Origin: Methylobacterium oryzae
GTDB lineage: Bacteria > Pseudomonadota > Alphaproteobacteria > Rhizobiales > Beijerinckiaceae
Assembly: GCF_021398735.1 (NCBI RefSeq)
Contig: NZ_CP090349.1
Span: 5,330,001 to 5,394,000, forward strand
Direction: 5' to 3'
DNA length: 64,000 nucleotides
Position numbers and translations under genes: made by a program. Shown piece by piece: positions 17,963-27,063 of this stretch. The notes beneath the pieces were generated by a model. It searched no databases, had not been told where the DNA came from, and was given only the letters and a program-made list of their open reading frames with translations. Position 1 is the first letter of the stretch. Each line of letters starts with the position of its first letter.

Positions 17963-18760
17963 TCAGGCCGCCTGGACCTTCTTGAGGATGGCGACGAGGT
18001 CCCGGTGAAGCCCCTCGTTGCCGCAGGCCACCGACCGGGGCGCCAGCGGCTCGGCCGCGCCGTCCGCCGAGGTCACGAAGCCGCCCGCCTCGCGCACCAG
18101 GATCACGCCGGCGGCGAAGTCGTAGGTCTGGAGGTCGCGCTCCCAGTAGGCGTCGAGGCGGCCGCAGGCCACGTAGGCCATGTCGAGGGCCGCCGAGCCC
18201 ATCCGGCGGGTCCCGCCGGCCACCGCCATCACGGCGCCGAGCTCGCGCAAGAGGCGCGGGTGGCTGCCGCGACCGAGATAGGGCGTGCCGTAGCCCACCA
18301 GCGCGTCCGCCATGTCCTGGCGGCCGGAGACGCGCAGGCGCCGGTTGTTGAGATAGGCGCCCTTGCCGCGCTCGGCGACGAACAGCTCGTCCTTGATCGG
18401 GTCGAAGATCACGCCGGCCACGATCTGGCCCTCGCGCTCGAGACCGACCGAGACCGCGAAATGCGGCACGCCGTGCAGGAAGTTCGACGTGCCGTCGAGG
18501 GGATCGATGTGCCAGGTGTGGCTCTTGTCGGTCCCCTCGATGATCCCGTTCTCCTCGAGCACGAGGCTGTAGCCCGGACGCGCCTTCATCAGGGCGTCGC
18601 GCAGCACCTCCTCGGCCTTGCGGTCGGCCGCGGAGACGAAGTCGCCCGGACCTTTGCGCGAGACCTGCAGGTTCTCGACCTCGCCGTAGTCGCGGCGCAG
18701 GCCGCGCGCGGCCTTGCGCACGGCATCGACCATGACGGTCATGAGGGGTGAGGAGATCAT
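17963..18760 (-). CDS. suhB: Inositol-1-monophosphatase family protein (SuhB-like)
   Basis: A 265-aa Mg-dependent, Li-sensitive-type phosphatase. The motifs are LVLEENGIIEG (metal Glu), WHIDPLDGTSNFLHG (the WxDPxDGT box) and DMAYVACGRLDAYWE near the C-terminus. This group acts on inositol monophosphate and, as SuhB, can contribute to transcription and ribosome assembly. The start is ATG 18760; an internal ATG seven codons later is an alternative. It is followed by apt on the same strand after about 70 bp. Confidence 0.92.
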   Translation of the reverse strand: MISSPLMTVMVDAVRKAARGLRRDYGEVENLQVSRKGPGDFVSAADRKAEEVLRDALMKARPGYSLVLEENGIIEGTDKSHTWHIDPLDGTSNFLHGVPHFAVSVGLEREGQIVAGVIFDPIKDELFVAERGKGAYLNNRRLRVSGRQDMADALVGYGTPYLGRGSHPRLLRELGAVMAVAGGTRRMGSAALDMAYVACGRLDAYWERDLQTYDFAAGVILVREAGGFVTSADGAAEPLAPRSVACGNEGLHRDLVAILKKVQAA

Positions 18761-18904
18761 AGGCGGACTTTTCGCGGATGAGGATTGGCGCCGTCGTTAC
18801 AGGTCGGCGCCGGAAAAGACGAGATGGGGACGGGACATGGAAGCGCTGCGGGCCGCTGCCTCAGCGCGGAGCCGGCGCGGTCAGGCCGGCCTCAGCATAC
18901 CGCC

Positions 18905-19004
18905 GCGCCCGTCTTTGCCAGCGGAGCGAAGCAATCCAGGGCAGCAGGCCGGCCGCAGATGTGGCATCCCTGGGTTGCTTCGCTCCGCTCGCAAAGACGG
19001 GCGC
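18905..19004. repeat. Dispersed long palindromic repeat, copy B
   Basis: The best preserved copy. The left arm starts GCGCCCGTCTTTG and continues with the shared GCGGAGCGAAGCAATCCAGGG. The right arm is CCCTGGGTTGCTTCGCTCCG followed by CTCGCAAAGACGGGCGC. The arms are almost perfectly complementary over about 38 bp around a spacer of about 27 bp. It sits between suhB and the 3' end of hemA. Confidence 0.88.
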
Positions 19005-19040
19005 CCGCAACACGGCCCGGCCGGGACGGCGGCGCGGATC

Positions 19041-20336
19041 CTACTCCGCGGCCTCGACGAAGACGGTGCCGGCGCGGGGCAGGTCCAGGGCCTGCCAGGT
19101 CTCGCCCAGCGCCGCGGCGAGGCGCTCGATATGCGCCGCGTCGTGGAACGGCGACGGCGTGATCCGCAGCCGCTCGGTCCCGCGCGGCACCGTCGGGTAA
19201 TTGATCGGCTGAATGTAGATCGCGTGGTGCTCCAGCAGATGGTCCGCCGCCGCCTTGCACAGCTCGGCATCGCCGACCATCACCGGCACGATGTGCGTCT
19301 CGGTCTCCAGGACCGGAAGCCCCGCCGCGCTCAGCGCCGCCTTCGTGGCCGCCGCCTGACGCTGGTGCGCCTCGCGCTCCGCGCTCGAGCGCTTCAGGTA
19401 GCGCACCGAAGCCCGCGCCGCCGCCGCCACTGCCGGCGGCAGCGCCGTCGTGAAGATGAAGCCCGGCGCGAAGCTGCGCACCGCGTCGCAGATCGCCGCC
19501 GAGGCGGTGATGTAGCCGCCCACGCAGCCGAAGCCCTTGGCCAGCGTCCCCTCGATCACGTCGACCCGGTGCATGACGCCGTCGCGCTCGGCGATGCCGC
19601 CACCGCGCGGGCCGTAAAGGCCGACGGCGTGGACCTCGTCGAGGTAGGTCATCGCGCCGTAGCGCTCGGCCAGGTCGCAGATCGCGCCGATCGGCGCCAC
19701 GTCGCCGTCCATCGAGTAGACCGACTCGAACACGATCAGCTTGGGCCGGTCGCCGGCCTGCCGCAGCAATTCCTCGAGGTGGGCGAGGTCGTTGTGGCGG
19801 AAGATCGTCTTGGCGCAGCCGGAATGGCGCACGCCCTCGATCATCGAGTTGTGGTTGAAGGCGTCCGACAGGATCAGGCAGTCGGGGATCAGCTTGGCGA
19901 TGGTCGAGATGCCGGCCTGGTTCGAGACGTAGCCGGAGGTGAAGACGAGGCCGGCCTCCTTGCCGTGCAGGTCGGCGAGCTCGCGCTCCAGGTCGACCAG
20001 CGGCGAGGTGTTACCGGCGATGTTGCGGGTGCCTCCGGCGCCGACGCCGCAGCGGGCGGCGGTCTCGGTCATGGCGGCGACCACCTCCTTGTGCTGGCCC
20101 ATGCCGAGGTAGTCGTTGGAGCACCACACGGTGATCTCGGTGGTCTTGCCGTCCGGCTGGCGCCACTTGGCGGTCGGGAAACGCCCCGAGATCCGCTCGA
20201 TGTCGGCGAACACCCGGTACCGCCGTTCCCCGTGCAGCTGATCCAGGGCCCCGCGGAAGTAGCGCTCGTAGCCGGATCCGGCGCGCGTCGATCCCGCTTG
20301 GGCGAGCATCGTGCTGGGCATCCGGGTGACGGTCAT
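19041..20336 (-). CDS. hemA: 5-aminolevulinate synthase
   Basis: PLP enzyme of the C4 (Shemin) route, condensing glycine and succinyl-CoA to start tetrapyrrole synthesis in alphaproteobacteria. It is 431 aa from ATG 20336. The conserved stretches are [29 protein letters not shown] and the PLP lysine Lys267 in [16 protein letters not shown]. The C-terminal domain runs through [20 protein letters not shown]. It is transcribed away from the murA cluster. Confidence 0.97.
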   Translation of the reverse strand: MTVTRMPSTMLAQAGSTRAGSGYERYFRGALDQLHGERRYRVFADIERISGRFPTAKWRQPDGKTTEITVWCSNDYLGMGQHKEVVAAMTETAARCGVGAGGTRNIAGNTSPLVDLERELADLHGKEAGLVFTSGYVSNQAGISTIAKLIPDCLILSDAFNHNSMIEGVRHSGCAKTIFRHNDLAHLEELLRQAGDRPKLIVFESVYSMDGDVAPIGAICDLAERYGAMTYLDEVHAVGLYGPRGGGIAERDGVMHRVDVIEGTLAKGFGCVGGYITASAAICDAVRSFAPGFIFTTALPPAVAAAARASVRYLKRSSAEREAHQRQAAATKAALSAAGLPVLETETHIVPVMVGDAELCKAAADHLLEHHAIYIQPINYPTVPRGTERLRITPSPFHDAAHIERLAAALGETWQALDLPRAGTVFVEAAE

Positions 20337-20656
20337 CGAGCGTCCTTCGCGTGTTCGGCCGCGCGGGCGACACCGCGTGAGCGGCGTCTCAGGCCCGCGA
20401 TCGAGGTCCGGCCTCGGTCCAGTCCTTCGCGTGAGGGCCGCAAGATACGCGCGGATCTGGAACTGGTTCAAGGTAAGGTTCCGACATCGCAGCGTTGCAT
20501 CCGTTGAGAGGCCCGCGTGAACCCGCTAGCGTCCGGCACGTTCTTCCGACCCGAACTTGGCTCCCGCCCCCTGCAACAGCTCATGTCTCCGACCGCAGAT
20601 GGCTCGTCCGGCGTGGACCGCGCGGCCCCGACCTTGCGGCGACCAAGGGTCGCGCC
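20337..20656. promoter_or_regulatory. Divergent intergenic region hemA / murA cluster
   Basis: About 320 bp without a recognisable gene. On the minus strand, TTGAAC (20466-20471) and TATCTT (20442-20447) are 18 bp apart and about 105 bp upstream of hemA, a plausible housekeeping promoter for hemA. Promoters for the plus-strand cluster were not resolved. Confidence 0.4.
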
Positions 20657-20836
20657 GTGACAGACTCCAGGGACGAGCGGGCGGAGCGCCTCAAGGCCGC
20701 GCTGCGCCAGAACCTGCGCCGCCGCAAGGCGCAGGGCCGCGGGCGGGCCGAAGGAAGACCGTCTCCCGGCGCGGATCAGTCCTGCGCGCGGGAATCGGAC
20801 GGAAACGGTCCTGATTCCGACAAATCCGGTCTATAG
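20657..20836 (+). CDS. Small conserved basic protein upstream of murA
   Basis: A 59-aa reading frame starting at GTG 20657. The N-terminal half ([20 protein letters not shown]) is a basic amphipathic helix like one I associate with small proteins encoded just before murA in Hyphomicrobiales; the C-terminal half is polar and low in complexity. It ends 86 bp before murA on the same strand. No function is assigned; RNA or nucleic-acid contact is only a guess from its charge. Confidence 0.6.
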   Translation: MTDSRDERAERLKAALRQNLRRRKAQGRGRAEGRPSPGADQSCARESDGNGPDSDKSGL

Positions 20837-20922
20837 GGCACGGCCAAGCCTGGGCGCTGCCGCGCCCGCGATCAGCACGGCCGGCCGCGCGCCCTCGCGG
20901 GTGCGCCGCCCGAGGACACACG

Positions 20923-22212
20923 ATGGACCGCATCCACATCACCGGCGGCGCGCCGCTCAACGGCGTGATCCCGATCTCGGGCGCCAAGAACGCGGCGCTG
21001 CCGCTGATGATCGCGAGCCTGCTCACCGGCGAGACGCTGGAGCTGATCAACGTGCCGCGGCTCGCCGACATCGCCGCGCTGACGCGGATCCTCGGCAACC
21101 ACGGCGTGGACCACATGGTCGTGGGCAAGCGCCCCGGTCAGACCACCGAGACGGGCCAGACGATCCGGCTCACCGCCTCGAACGTCATCGACACCACGGC
21201 GCCCTACGAGCTGGTCTCGACCATGCGGGCGAGCTTCTGGGTGATCGCACCGCTGCTCGCCCGGTTCGGCGAGGCCAAGGTCTCGCTGCCCGGCGGCTGC
21301 GCCATCGGCACCCGGCCGGTGGACCTGCTGATCATGGCGCTGGAGAAGCTCGGGGCCGAGATCGAGATCGACGCCGGTTACGTCGTCGCCAGGACCAAGA
21401 ACGGCCTGCGCGGGGCCGAGTTCGCCTTCCCGAAGGTGACCGTGGGCGGCACGCACGTGGCGCTGATGGCCGCCGCCCTGGCCTACGGGACCACGGTGAT
21501 CGAGAACGCCGCCCGCGAGCCGGAGGTGGTCGACCTCGCGGAGTGCCTGAACAAGATGGGCGCCAAGATCCGCGGCGCCGGCACGCCGCGCATCGAGATC
21601 GAGGGCGTGGCCCGCCTGAACGGCGCCCGCCACGAGGTCCTGCCCGACCGGATCGAGACCGGCACCTACGCCATGGCGGTGGCGATGGCCGGCGGCGACG
21701 TCGTGCTCAAGGATACCCGGGCCGACCTGCTCCACTCGGCCCTCGACGTCCTGACGACCACGGGCGCGGAGATCACGCAGGTCGAGGGCGGGATCCGCGT
21801 GCGCCGCAACGGCGCCGGCATCGCGGCGGTCGACGTCACCACCGACCCGTTCCCGGGCTTTCCCACGGATCTCCAGGCGCAGTTCATGGCGCTGATGACG
21901 CTGGCGAAGGGCCAGTCGCACATCCGCGAGACCATCTTCGAGAACCGGTTCATGCACGTGCAGGAGCTGGCCCGCCTCGGCGCGAAGATCCGCCTGGAGG
22001 GCGACCTCGCCATCGTCGAGGGCGTGGACCGGCTGAAGGGCGCCCCCGTGATGGCGACCGACCTGCGCGCCTCGGTCTCCCTGGTGATCGCGGGCCTCGC
22101 CGCCGAGGGCGAGACCCAGATCAACCGGGTCTACCATCTCGACCGCGGGTTCGAAGCGCTGGAGGCCAAGCTCGGCCGGTGCGGCGCGCAGATCGAGCGC
22201 GTCCGGGCCTGA
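20923..22212 (+). CDS. murA: UDP-N-acetylglucosamine 1-carboxyvinyltransferase
   Basis: First committed enzyme of peptidoglycan synthesis; it transfers enolpyruvate from PEP to UDP-GlcNAc in the cytoplasm. It has 429 aa, normal length. The active-site loop contains Cys126 in [16 protein letters not shown], the residue alkylated by fosfomycin, so this enzyme should be the sensitive type. [12 protein letters not shown] near the N-terminus and [12 protein letters not shown] late in the protein are typical. It heads a run with DUF2948, hisD, UPF0262 and a phosphatase. Confidence 0.97.
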   Translation: MDRIHITGGAPLNGVIPISGAKNAALPLMIASLLTGETLELINVPRLADIAALTRILGNHGVDHMVVGKRPGQTTETGQTIRLTASNVIDTTAPYELVSTMRASFWVIAPLLARFGEAKVSLPGGCAIGTRPVDLLIMALEKLGAEIEIDAGYVVARTKNGLRGAEFAFPKVTVGGTHVALMAAALAYGTTVIENAAREPEVVDLAECLNKMGAKIRGAGTPRIEIEGVARLNGARHEVLPDRIETGTYAMAVAMAGGDVVLKDTRADLLHSALDVLTTTGAEITQVEGGIRVRRNGAGIAAVDVTTDPFPGFPTDLQAQFMALMTLAKGQSHIRETIFENRFMHVQELARLGAKIRLEGDLAIVEGVDRLKGAPVMATDLRASVSLVIAGLAAEGETQINRVYHLDRGFEALEAKLGRCGAQIERVRA

Positions 22213-22260
22213 GCGGCAGCGCTCGGTCCGAGCCGGCCGGCGCGCGGCAGCGCCCGAGGC

Positions 22261-22653
22261 TCAGTCCTCGATCTGCCCGCGCCTGTAGCCGAAGCCGGGG
22301 ATCTCGCAGCCGCAGGGCGCGTCGGGAGGCCCCGGGCGCACCCTGCACGTGCCGCGGGCCGTCACGCAGACGCTGTCGTCCCACCGGCGCCCGAAGTCGC
22401 CGCGCCAGCGCGGGCCGCGCCTGTCGTACGCATCGTCGACTGGCAACGGGGGCGGACGCCAGCCATACCCGTCATCCGCGGGCGGAGGCGGCGGACGCCC
22501 GCCGGGCGGCGGTGCGTAGAGATCCCGATCCGGCGCCGGACGACCGTAGATGTAGGGCCGTGCGTCCGGACCGACCTGCGCGACGGCGGGTCCGGCCGCC
22601 TGCATCCCGACGGTCAGCACCGCCACAACCGCGCGCTCGGTGAGTGCCGCCAT
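22261..22653 (-). CDS. Proline-rich secreted protein, unknown
   Basis: A 130-aa protein with a signal-like N-terminus (AVVAVLTVGMQAAGPAVAQ), then a Pro/Gly/Tyr/Arg-rich middle and four cysteines in a compact C-terminal segment (VCVTARGTCRV and PCGCEIPGF), suggesting two disulfides. No family is recognised. It lies on the opposite strand between murA and the DUF2948 gene, interrupting an otherwise conserved plus-strand block. Confidence 0.6.
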   Translation of the reverse strand: MAALTERAVVAVLTVGMQAAGPAVAQVGPDARPYIYGRPAPDRDLYAPPPGGRPPPPPADDGYGWRPPPLPVDDAYDRRGPRWRGDFGRRWDDSVCVTARGTCRVRPGPPDAPCGCEIPGFGYRRGQIED

Positions 22654-22841
22654 ATGAGACCCTGCCCCGGCTCGACCGCCGGCGCGTCTAAACGGCGACG
22701 CTGGCCCGAGCCTGTGCCCGGCCGGGATCGCGATCCCCAGACCAGCCGTTGCCCGAACGGGGCCGCGCCGCTACCTACGCCGTGCCGCGGACCGGCCCTC
22801 GCCGCCCGACCCGCGCCCCGTATTCCCCGAGGACCCTCTGC

Positions 22842-23288
22842 ATGGAGCTGCTCAGGCTCGCCGCCCTCGACACCGAGGACCTGACCGTGATCTCGGCCCA
22901 TCTGCAGGACGCGATCCTGCGACCGCAGGACCTGACCTTCCTCGCCGGCGAGCACCGCTTCCTCATGGCGGTGCGCCGCTTCGACTGGACGCCGAGCGCC
23001 CCGCCGCGCCGGCGCCTCGCCGGCCTGCACATCGAGCGCGTGCTGGGCGTGAAGAGCCGCGGCCTGAAGCCGGACGATGCGACGCCGATGAGCCTGCTCG
23101 CCCTCACCTTCGAGCCGACGGACGCGCCCTCCGGGCACATCGACCTCGTCTTCTCCGGCGGCGCGGCCCTGCGGCTGGAGGTCGAGTGCATCGAGGTCCG
23201 GATGAAGGATCTCGGCCCGGTCTGGGAATCGGCGAACCGTCCCGGGCACGACATCGACACCGATACGGCCGCCGGCTCGGCGGCCTGA
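22842..23288 (+). CDS. DUF2948 family protein
   Basis: A 148-aa cytoplasmic protein of the DUF2948 family, which in alphaproteobacteria sits next to hisD. The family traits are the start [20 protein letters not shown], then [17 protein letters not shown] and [17 protein letters not shown] near the end. ATG 22842 gives the family's usual start. It lies 21 bp before hisD, so the two are probably co-transcribed. The biochemical role is unknown. Confidence 0.85.
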   Translation: MELLRLAALDTEDLTVISAHLQDAILRPQDLTFLAGEHRFLMAVRRFDWTPSAPPRRRLAGLHIERVLGVKSRGLKPDDATPMSLLALTFEPTDAPSGHIDLVFSGGAALRLEVECIEVRMKDLGPVWESANRPGHDIDTDTAAGSAA

Positions 23289-23309
23289 CGCGAGACAGAA
23301 GGCTTCCCG

Positions 23310-24605
23310 ATGGTCCGGCTCGACAGCAGCGATCCGAATTTTGCCGCCGCCTTCGCGCGCCTCCTCACGGTGAAGCGCGAGATCGCCGAGGATGTGGACG
23401 AGGCGGTGCGCGGCATCATCGCCGACGTCGTCGCCCGCGGGGACGAGGCGCTGGTCGATTTCACCCGGCGGTTCGACCGGCTCGGCGCCGATTTCTCCGC
23501 CGCGCAGCTGCGGGTCACGGACGCGGAGATCGAAGCGGCCGTCGCGGCCTGCCCGCCGGACTCGCTGGAGGCCCTGCGCCTCGCCGCCGAGCGGATCGAG
23601 AGCTTCCACCGGGCGCAGCGGCCCGCGGATCACCGGGCCACCGACGCCCTCGGCGTCACGGCCGGCTGGCGCTGGACCGCGCTGGAATCGGTCGGCCTCT
23701 ACGTCCCGGGCGGCACCGCGAGCTATCCCTCCTCGGTGCTGATGAACGCGCTGCCGGCGCGCGTCGCCGGGGTGCCGCGCCTCGTGATGGTGGTGCCCAC
23801 CCCGGACGGCCAGATGAACCCGCTGGTCCTGGCCGCCGCGCAGCTCTCCGGCGTCCACGAGGTCTACCGGGTGGGCGGCGCCCAGGCGGTCGCGGCCCTC
23901 GCCTACGGGACCGCCACGATCGCCCCCGTGGCCAAGGTCGTCGGGCCCGGCAACGCCTGGGTGGCGGCGGCCAAGCGCCGGGTCTTCGGCCAGGTCGGGA
24001 TCGACATGATCGCCGGCCCCTCCGAGGTGCTGATCCTGGCGGACGGCCACGCCAACCCCGACTGGATCGCCGCCGACCTCCTGGCCCAGGCCGAGCACGA
24101 CGTGGCCGCCCAGGCGATCCTGATCACCGACAGCGCCGAACTCGCCGGCGCCGTCGAGGCGGCGGTCGAGCGCGCCCTCACCACCCTGCCCCGTCAGGAG
24201 ATCGCCCGGGCGAGCTGGCGCGATTACGGCGCCGTCATCCGGGTCCGCACCTTCGACGAGGCCGTGCCCCTGGTCGACCGCCTCGCCCCCGAACACCTGG
24301 AGATCGAGACGCAGGACGCGGAGGCGCTCGCCGCCAAGGTCCGCAATGCCGGCGCGATCTTCCTGGGCTCGCACACGCCGGAGGCGATCGGCGACTATGT
24401 CGGCGGCCCCAACCACGTGCTGCCGACCGCGCGCTCCGCCCGATTCTCGTCCGGGCTGGGCGTGCTCGACTTCATGAAGCGGACGACGATCCTCGCCTGC
24501 ACGCCGGAGAGCTTGCGGGCGCTCGGCCCGGCAGCGATAAACCTCGGCCGGTCCGAGGGCCTGGAGGGGCATGCCCGCTCCGTCGCGATCCGGTTGAACC
24601 TGTGA
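23310..24605 (+). CDS. hisD: Histidinol dehydrogenase
   Basis: Zn- and NAD-dependent enzyme that oxidises L-histidinol to histidine in the last two steps of the pathway. It is 431 aa. The signature [20 protein letters not shown] is followed by [14 protein letters not shown]; the zinc/catalytic segments [17 protein letters not shown] and [10 protein letters not shown] and the C-terminal [20 protein letters not shown] are all intact. It sits between DUF2948 and UPF0262 genes at very short spacing. Confidence 0.97.
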   Translation: MVRLDSSDPNFAAAFARLLTVKREIAEDVDEAVRGIIADVVARGDEALVDFTRRFDRLGADFSAAQLRVTDAEIEAAVAACPPDSLEALRLAAERIESFHRAQRPADHRATDALGVTAGWRWTALESVGLYVPGGTASYPSSVLMNALPARVAGVPRLVMVVPTPDGQMNPLVLAAAQLSGVHEVYRVGGAQAVAALAYGTATIAPVAKVVGPGNAWVAAAKRRVFGQVGIDMIAGPSEVLILADGHANPDWIAADLLAQAEHDVAAQAILITDSAELAGAVEAAVERALTTLPRQEIARASWRDYGAVIRVRTFDEAVPLVDRLAPEHLEIETQDAEALAAKVRNAGAIFLGSHTPEAIGDYVGGPNHVLPTARSARFSSGLGVLDFMKRTTILACTPESLRALGPAAINLGRSEGLEGHARSVAIRLNL

Positions 24606-24615
24606 GGTTTTGGGG

Positions 24616-25098
24616 ATGGCGGAGAAGCAGCGCGGGCCGAACCGCCTCGCGAAGGTGAGCCTGGACGAGGGGTCCATCGCCCGCGGCAATCCGGATCAGG
24701 AGCACGAACGGGCGATCGCCCTGTTCGACATCCTGGAGGACAATTCCTTCACCATCCCCGGGCGGGAGGGCCCCTACGCGCTCACGCTCGGACTCGTCGA
24801 GAACAAGCTGTCCTTCGCCATCACCACGGTGGACGGTGAGCCGGTGATGACGCACCTCCTGTCGCTCACGCCGTTCCGGCGGGTGATCCGCGACTACGAG
24901 ATGATCTGCGAGAGCTACTACAACGCGATCCGCACCGCCTCACCGTCGCAGATTGAGGCGATCGACATGGGTCGGCGGGGCCTGCACAACGAGGCGTCCG
25001 AGACGCTCAAGCAGCGGCTCGAGGGGAAGGTCGACCTCGACCACGACACGGCGCGCCGCCTGTTCACCCTGATCTTCGCGCTGCACTGGAAGGGTTAG
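24616..25098 (+). CDS. UPF0262 family protein
   Basis: A 160-aa protein of the UPF0262 family, restricted mainly to alphaproteobacteria and usually encoded right after hisD. Recognisable parts are the N-terminal [12 protein letters not shown], the [16 protein letters not shown] strand, [21 protein letters not shown] and the C-terminal [17 protein letters not shown]. The start is ATG 24616, 10 bp after the hisD stop. The function is unknown. Confidence 0.92.
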   Translation: MAEKQRGPNRLAKVSLDEGSIARGNPDQEHERAIALFDILEDNSFTIPGREGPYALTLGLVENKLSFAITTVDGEPVMTHLLSLTPFRRVIRDYEMICESYYNAIRTASPSQIEAIDMGRRGLHNEASETLKQRLEGKVDLDHDTARRLFTLIFALHWKG

Positions 25099-25120
25099 GC
25101 GCCCTCCGCGCCGACCGGCG

Positions 25121-25615
25121 ATGGCTGAGCCCGCTCCCGAGCCTCCTCCCGAGCCTTTTCCCCACGCGCCCCCGAAGAAGCGGCGGGTGCAGTCCGTCCT
25201 GTTCATGTGCAACTACAACGCCGTGCGCTCCGTGGCGGCGGAAGCGATCGCGCGCGCCTATTTCGGCAAGTCCACCTACGTGCAGTCGGCCGGGGTGCGC
25301 TCCGGCGAGCCCACCGACCCGTTCATGGTCGCCGCCCTCGACGAGGTCGGCATCGACGCGAGCCGGCACCGCCCGCGCACCGTGGAGGAGCTGGAGGACT
25401 GGGAGGGCCTGAACTTCGACCTGATCATCACCCTCGCGCCGGAGGCGCACCACCGGGCACTGGACCTGACGCACACCCTCGCGGCCGATGTCGAGTACTG
25501 GCCGACTCCCGACCCGACGCTGCTGCAGGACGCCTCGCGCGAGCAGCGCCTCGACGCCTACCGCGACGTCCGCGACGGGCTGACCCGGCGAATCAAGGCG
25601 CGCCTGAAGGCATAG
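25121..25615 (+). CDS. Low-molecular-weight protein tyrosine phosphatase-like protein
   Basis: A 164-aa protein of the LMW-PTP/arsenate reductase superfamily. The P-loop is Cys30-NYNAV-Arg36-Ser37 (C-x5-R-S). The general-acid region is the PTPDPT segment. A Pro/Glu-rich leader of 20 residues precedes the domain. It is the last gene of the hisD-UPF0262-phosphatase block found in many alphaproteobacteria, where infA often follows; infA is not here. Phosphatase activity is likely from the intact loop; the substrate is unknown. Confidence 0.85.
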   Translation: MAEPAPEPPPEPFPHAPPKKRRVQSVLFMCNYNAVRSVAAEAIARAYFGKSTYVQSAGVRSGEPTDPFMVAALDEVGIDASRHRPRTVEELEDWEGLNFDLIITLAPEAHHRALDLTHTLAADVEYWPTPDPTLLQDASREQRLDAYRDVRDGLTRRIKARLKA

Positions 25616-25708
25616 GCGGCAGGCCCCCGCGACGCTGCCTTGCTGGCCGACCTCACGCGCTTGGCGGAAACGTCCTTTCCCGATGGCCGCTGCCAGGAAT
25701 CGCCGACG

Positions 25709-26035
25709 TCAGCCGCGGTTGCCGACCAGCCAAGCGCGCATCCGGCCGGCGAGGAGCGGCCGGGCGCGCCCGACATCCTCGTCGTCGAGCAGCGGCGAGG
25801 CCGCGAGGGTCGCGAGATAGGCGTCCTCGGCGGTCCGGCAGGCCCGGAAGGCGGCGTCGGCGGCGAGATCCCGGTCCGTCAGTGCGGCCTGGATCCGGAA
25901 GTTGCGGCTGACGCAGTCGCGCCACGCGGCGTGGCGGGCTTCGGTCTCGCTCGCGGCCCGGGCGGTGCCGCAGGCGGCGGCGACGAGGACGACCGCCAGA
26001 AGCGGGACCGGCGTCACGTGGCGGGCTCGCGGCAT
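25709..26035 (-). CDS. Small secreted/periplasmic protein, unknown
   Basis: A 108-aa protein with a signal sequence (VPLLAVVLVAAACGTARA); the VAAAC run is lipobox-like, so it may be a lipoprotein. The mature part is helical and contains two cysteines (RDCVSRN and FRACRTAEDAY), a spacing seen in many small periplasmic proteins of this order. A TTAG-N7-TTAA element lies about 40 bp upstream of its ATG. Confidence 0.65.
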   Translation of the reverse strand: MPRARHVTPVPLLAVVLVAAACGTARAASETEARHAAWRDCVSRNFRIQAALTDRDLAADAAFRACRTAEDAYLATLAASPLLDDEDVGRARPLLAGRMRAWLVGNRG

Positions 26036-26076
26036 CGTTAAGGCACTCCGTCACCCGACAGAGTGGCGCCGCAGGG

Positions 26077-26091
26077 TTAGCGATCCGTTAA
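26077..26091. promoter_or_regulatory. Near-consensus CtrA-type site
   Basis: TTAG (26077-26080), 7 bp, TTAA (26088-26091). One mismatch to TTAA-N7-TTAA. It lies between two minus-strand genes, 42 bp upstream of the small secreted-protein gene. Confidence 0.4.
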
Positions 26092-26138
26092 GGAACGGCG
26101 CATGCGGCCGAGGTTCCACTGCTCGCCGCGTGGCTTGT

Positions 26139-26813
26139 TCACCGGTTTGCGGTGGTGACCGGGGAGGTGACGCCGCCGAGGGAGACCCAGGCGACGGCGT
26201 CCTGGCTCTCGCGCTTGATGAACACGTAGCCGGTCTTGTGCCAAGGCAGGATCGCGCTGGTCTTGTTGTCGAGCACCAGGTCGCCCCGGTCGGTGATCAG
26301 GGTCAGCACGGCGTGGCCCTCGCCCTTCTCGTCGATCACCACGGTCATGCGCATCGCCCGCCGCGGCAGGCCGGCCTCGGCCAGCATGTGGCGCTTGAGC
26401 AGCTGGAAGTCCTCGCAGTCGCCGATGCCGTCCTCGGCCAGGTCCCAGCGGTCGGCCACGTGCAGGTGGTCCTGGTCGGTCATCGGCTCGATCGCCTTGT
26501 TGACCCGCCGGTTCACCGACACGATCGTCGCCCAGGTCGCCGGCGTCAGGCTGATCCGGGCCGGCTCGCCCCGGTCCAGCGCGCACTCCGCCGCGTAGGT
26601 CTGGCAGAACGTCACCCACGCCGCGATCGGCTTGGCATCGCCCTGCACCCGGGCGCCGGCCTCGGTGGGCAGGCTCGCCAGCGTCTGCGCCTGGGCCGGG
26701 GCGGCGAGCCCCGCGACGGCGAGGACAGCCAGGGCCGCCCGGCGGCTCCGGGAGAGCCGACGCGAGGCGGGTCCCTTGACCAGGCCCTGCATCATGGAAA
26801 CCGCGAACCGCAT
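26139..26813 (-). CDS. Transglutaminase-like cysteine peptidase (BTLCP / LapG-like)
   Basis: A 224-aa exported cysteine peptidase of the bacterial transglutaminase-like family (C93), to which LapG belongs. The catalytic triad is visible: Cys133 in GIGDCEDFQLLKR, His167 in EGHAVLTL and Asp182 in DLVLDNKT. A signal peptide covers about residues 24-43. LapG members cleave surface adhesins under c-di-GMP control, but other members have unknown targets and no adhesin or LapD gene is in this window. It is divergent from the cytochrome gene across a region with two CtrA-type sites. Confidence 0.9.
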   Translation of the reverse strand: MRFAVSMMQGLVKGPASRRLSRSRRAALAVLAVAGLAAPAQAQTLASLPTEAGARVQGDAKPIAAWVTFCQTYAAECALDRGEPARISLTPATWATIVSVNRRVNKAIEPMTDQDHLHVADRWDLAEDGIGDCEDFQLLKRHMLAEAGLPRRAMRMTVVIDEKGEGHAVLTLITDRGDLVLDNKTSAILPWHKTGYVFIKRESQDAVAWVSLGGVTSPVTTANR

Positions 26814-26829
26814 CGCCGGGACCCAACCG

Positions 26830-26844
26830 TTAAGCTCTCGTTAA
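26830..26844. promoter_or_regulatory. Exact CtrA full site 1
   Basis: TTAA (26830-26833), GCTCTCG, TTAA (26841-26844): a perfect TTAA-N7-TTAA. It is 17 bp upstream of the cysteine peptidase start, placed to act on that gene's promoter. Confidence 0.65.
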
Positions 26845-26884
26845 CGAAAGCTCTCACGCCGGCGGGCCGGCGGCAATCCGCCGA

Positions 26885-26899
26885 TTAACAAAAGGTTAA
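26885..26899. promoter_or_regulatory. Exact CtrA full site 2
   Basis: TTAA (26885-26888), CAAAAGG, TTAA (26896-26899): a second perfect TTAA-N7-TTAA in the same divergent region, 165 bp before the cytochrome ATG and 72 bp from the peptidase ATG. Confidence 0.65.
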
Positions 26900-27063
26900 T
26901 GCTGTGCGCAACGCGGATAAGCGCACTCTCGGCCGGTCATCGTGACGCTCACCGGCCGTGCGCGAAAACGTGAAGGCGCCTCAAGGTGTTCTCCGACGAG
27001 ATCCGCCGTTATCCCGGCACCGCGCCACCAAGAAGAAGCCTGTGGGCGGCAGGAGGAAGACGT

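Noticed and set aside
22614..24689. Long open frame on the minus strand opposite DUF2948 and hisD
   Set aside because: Its translation is an Arg/Gly/Asp-rich shadow of a well-recognised gene in a very GC-rich genome; no domain is visible.
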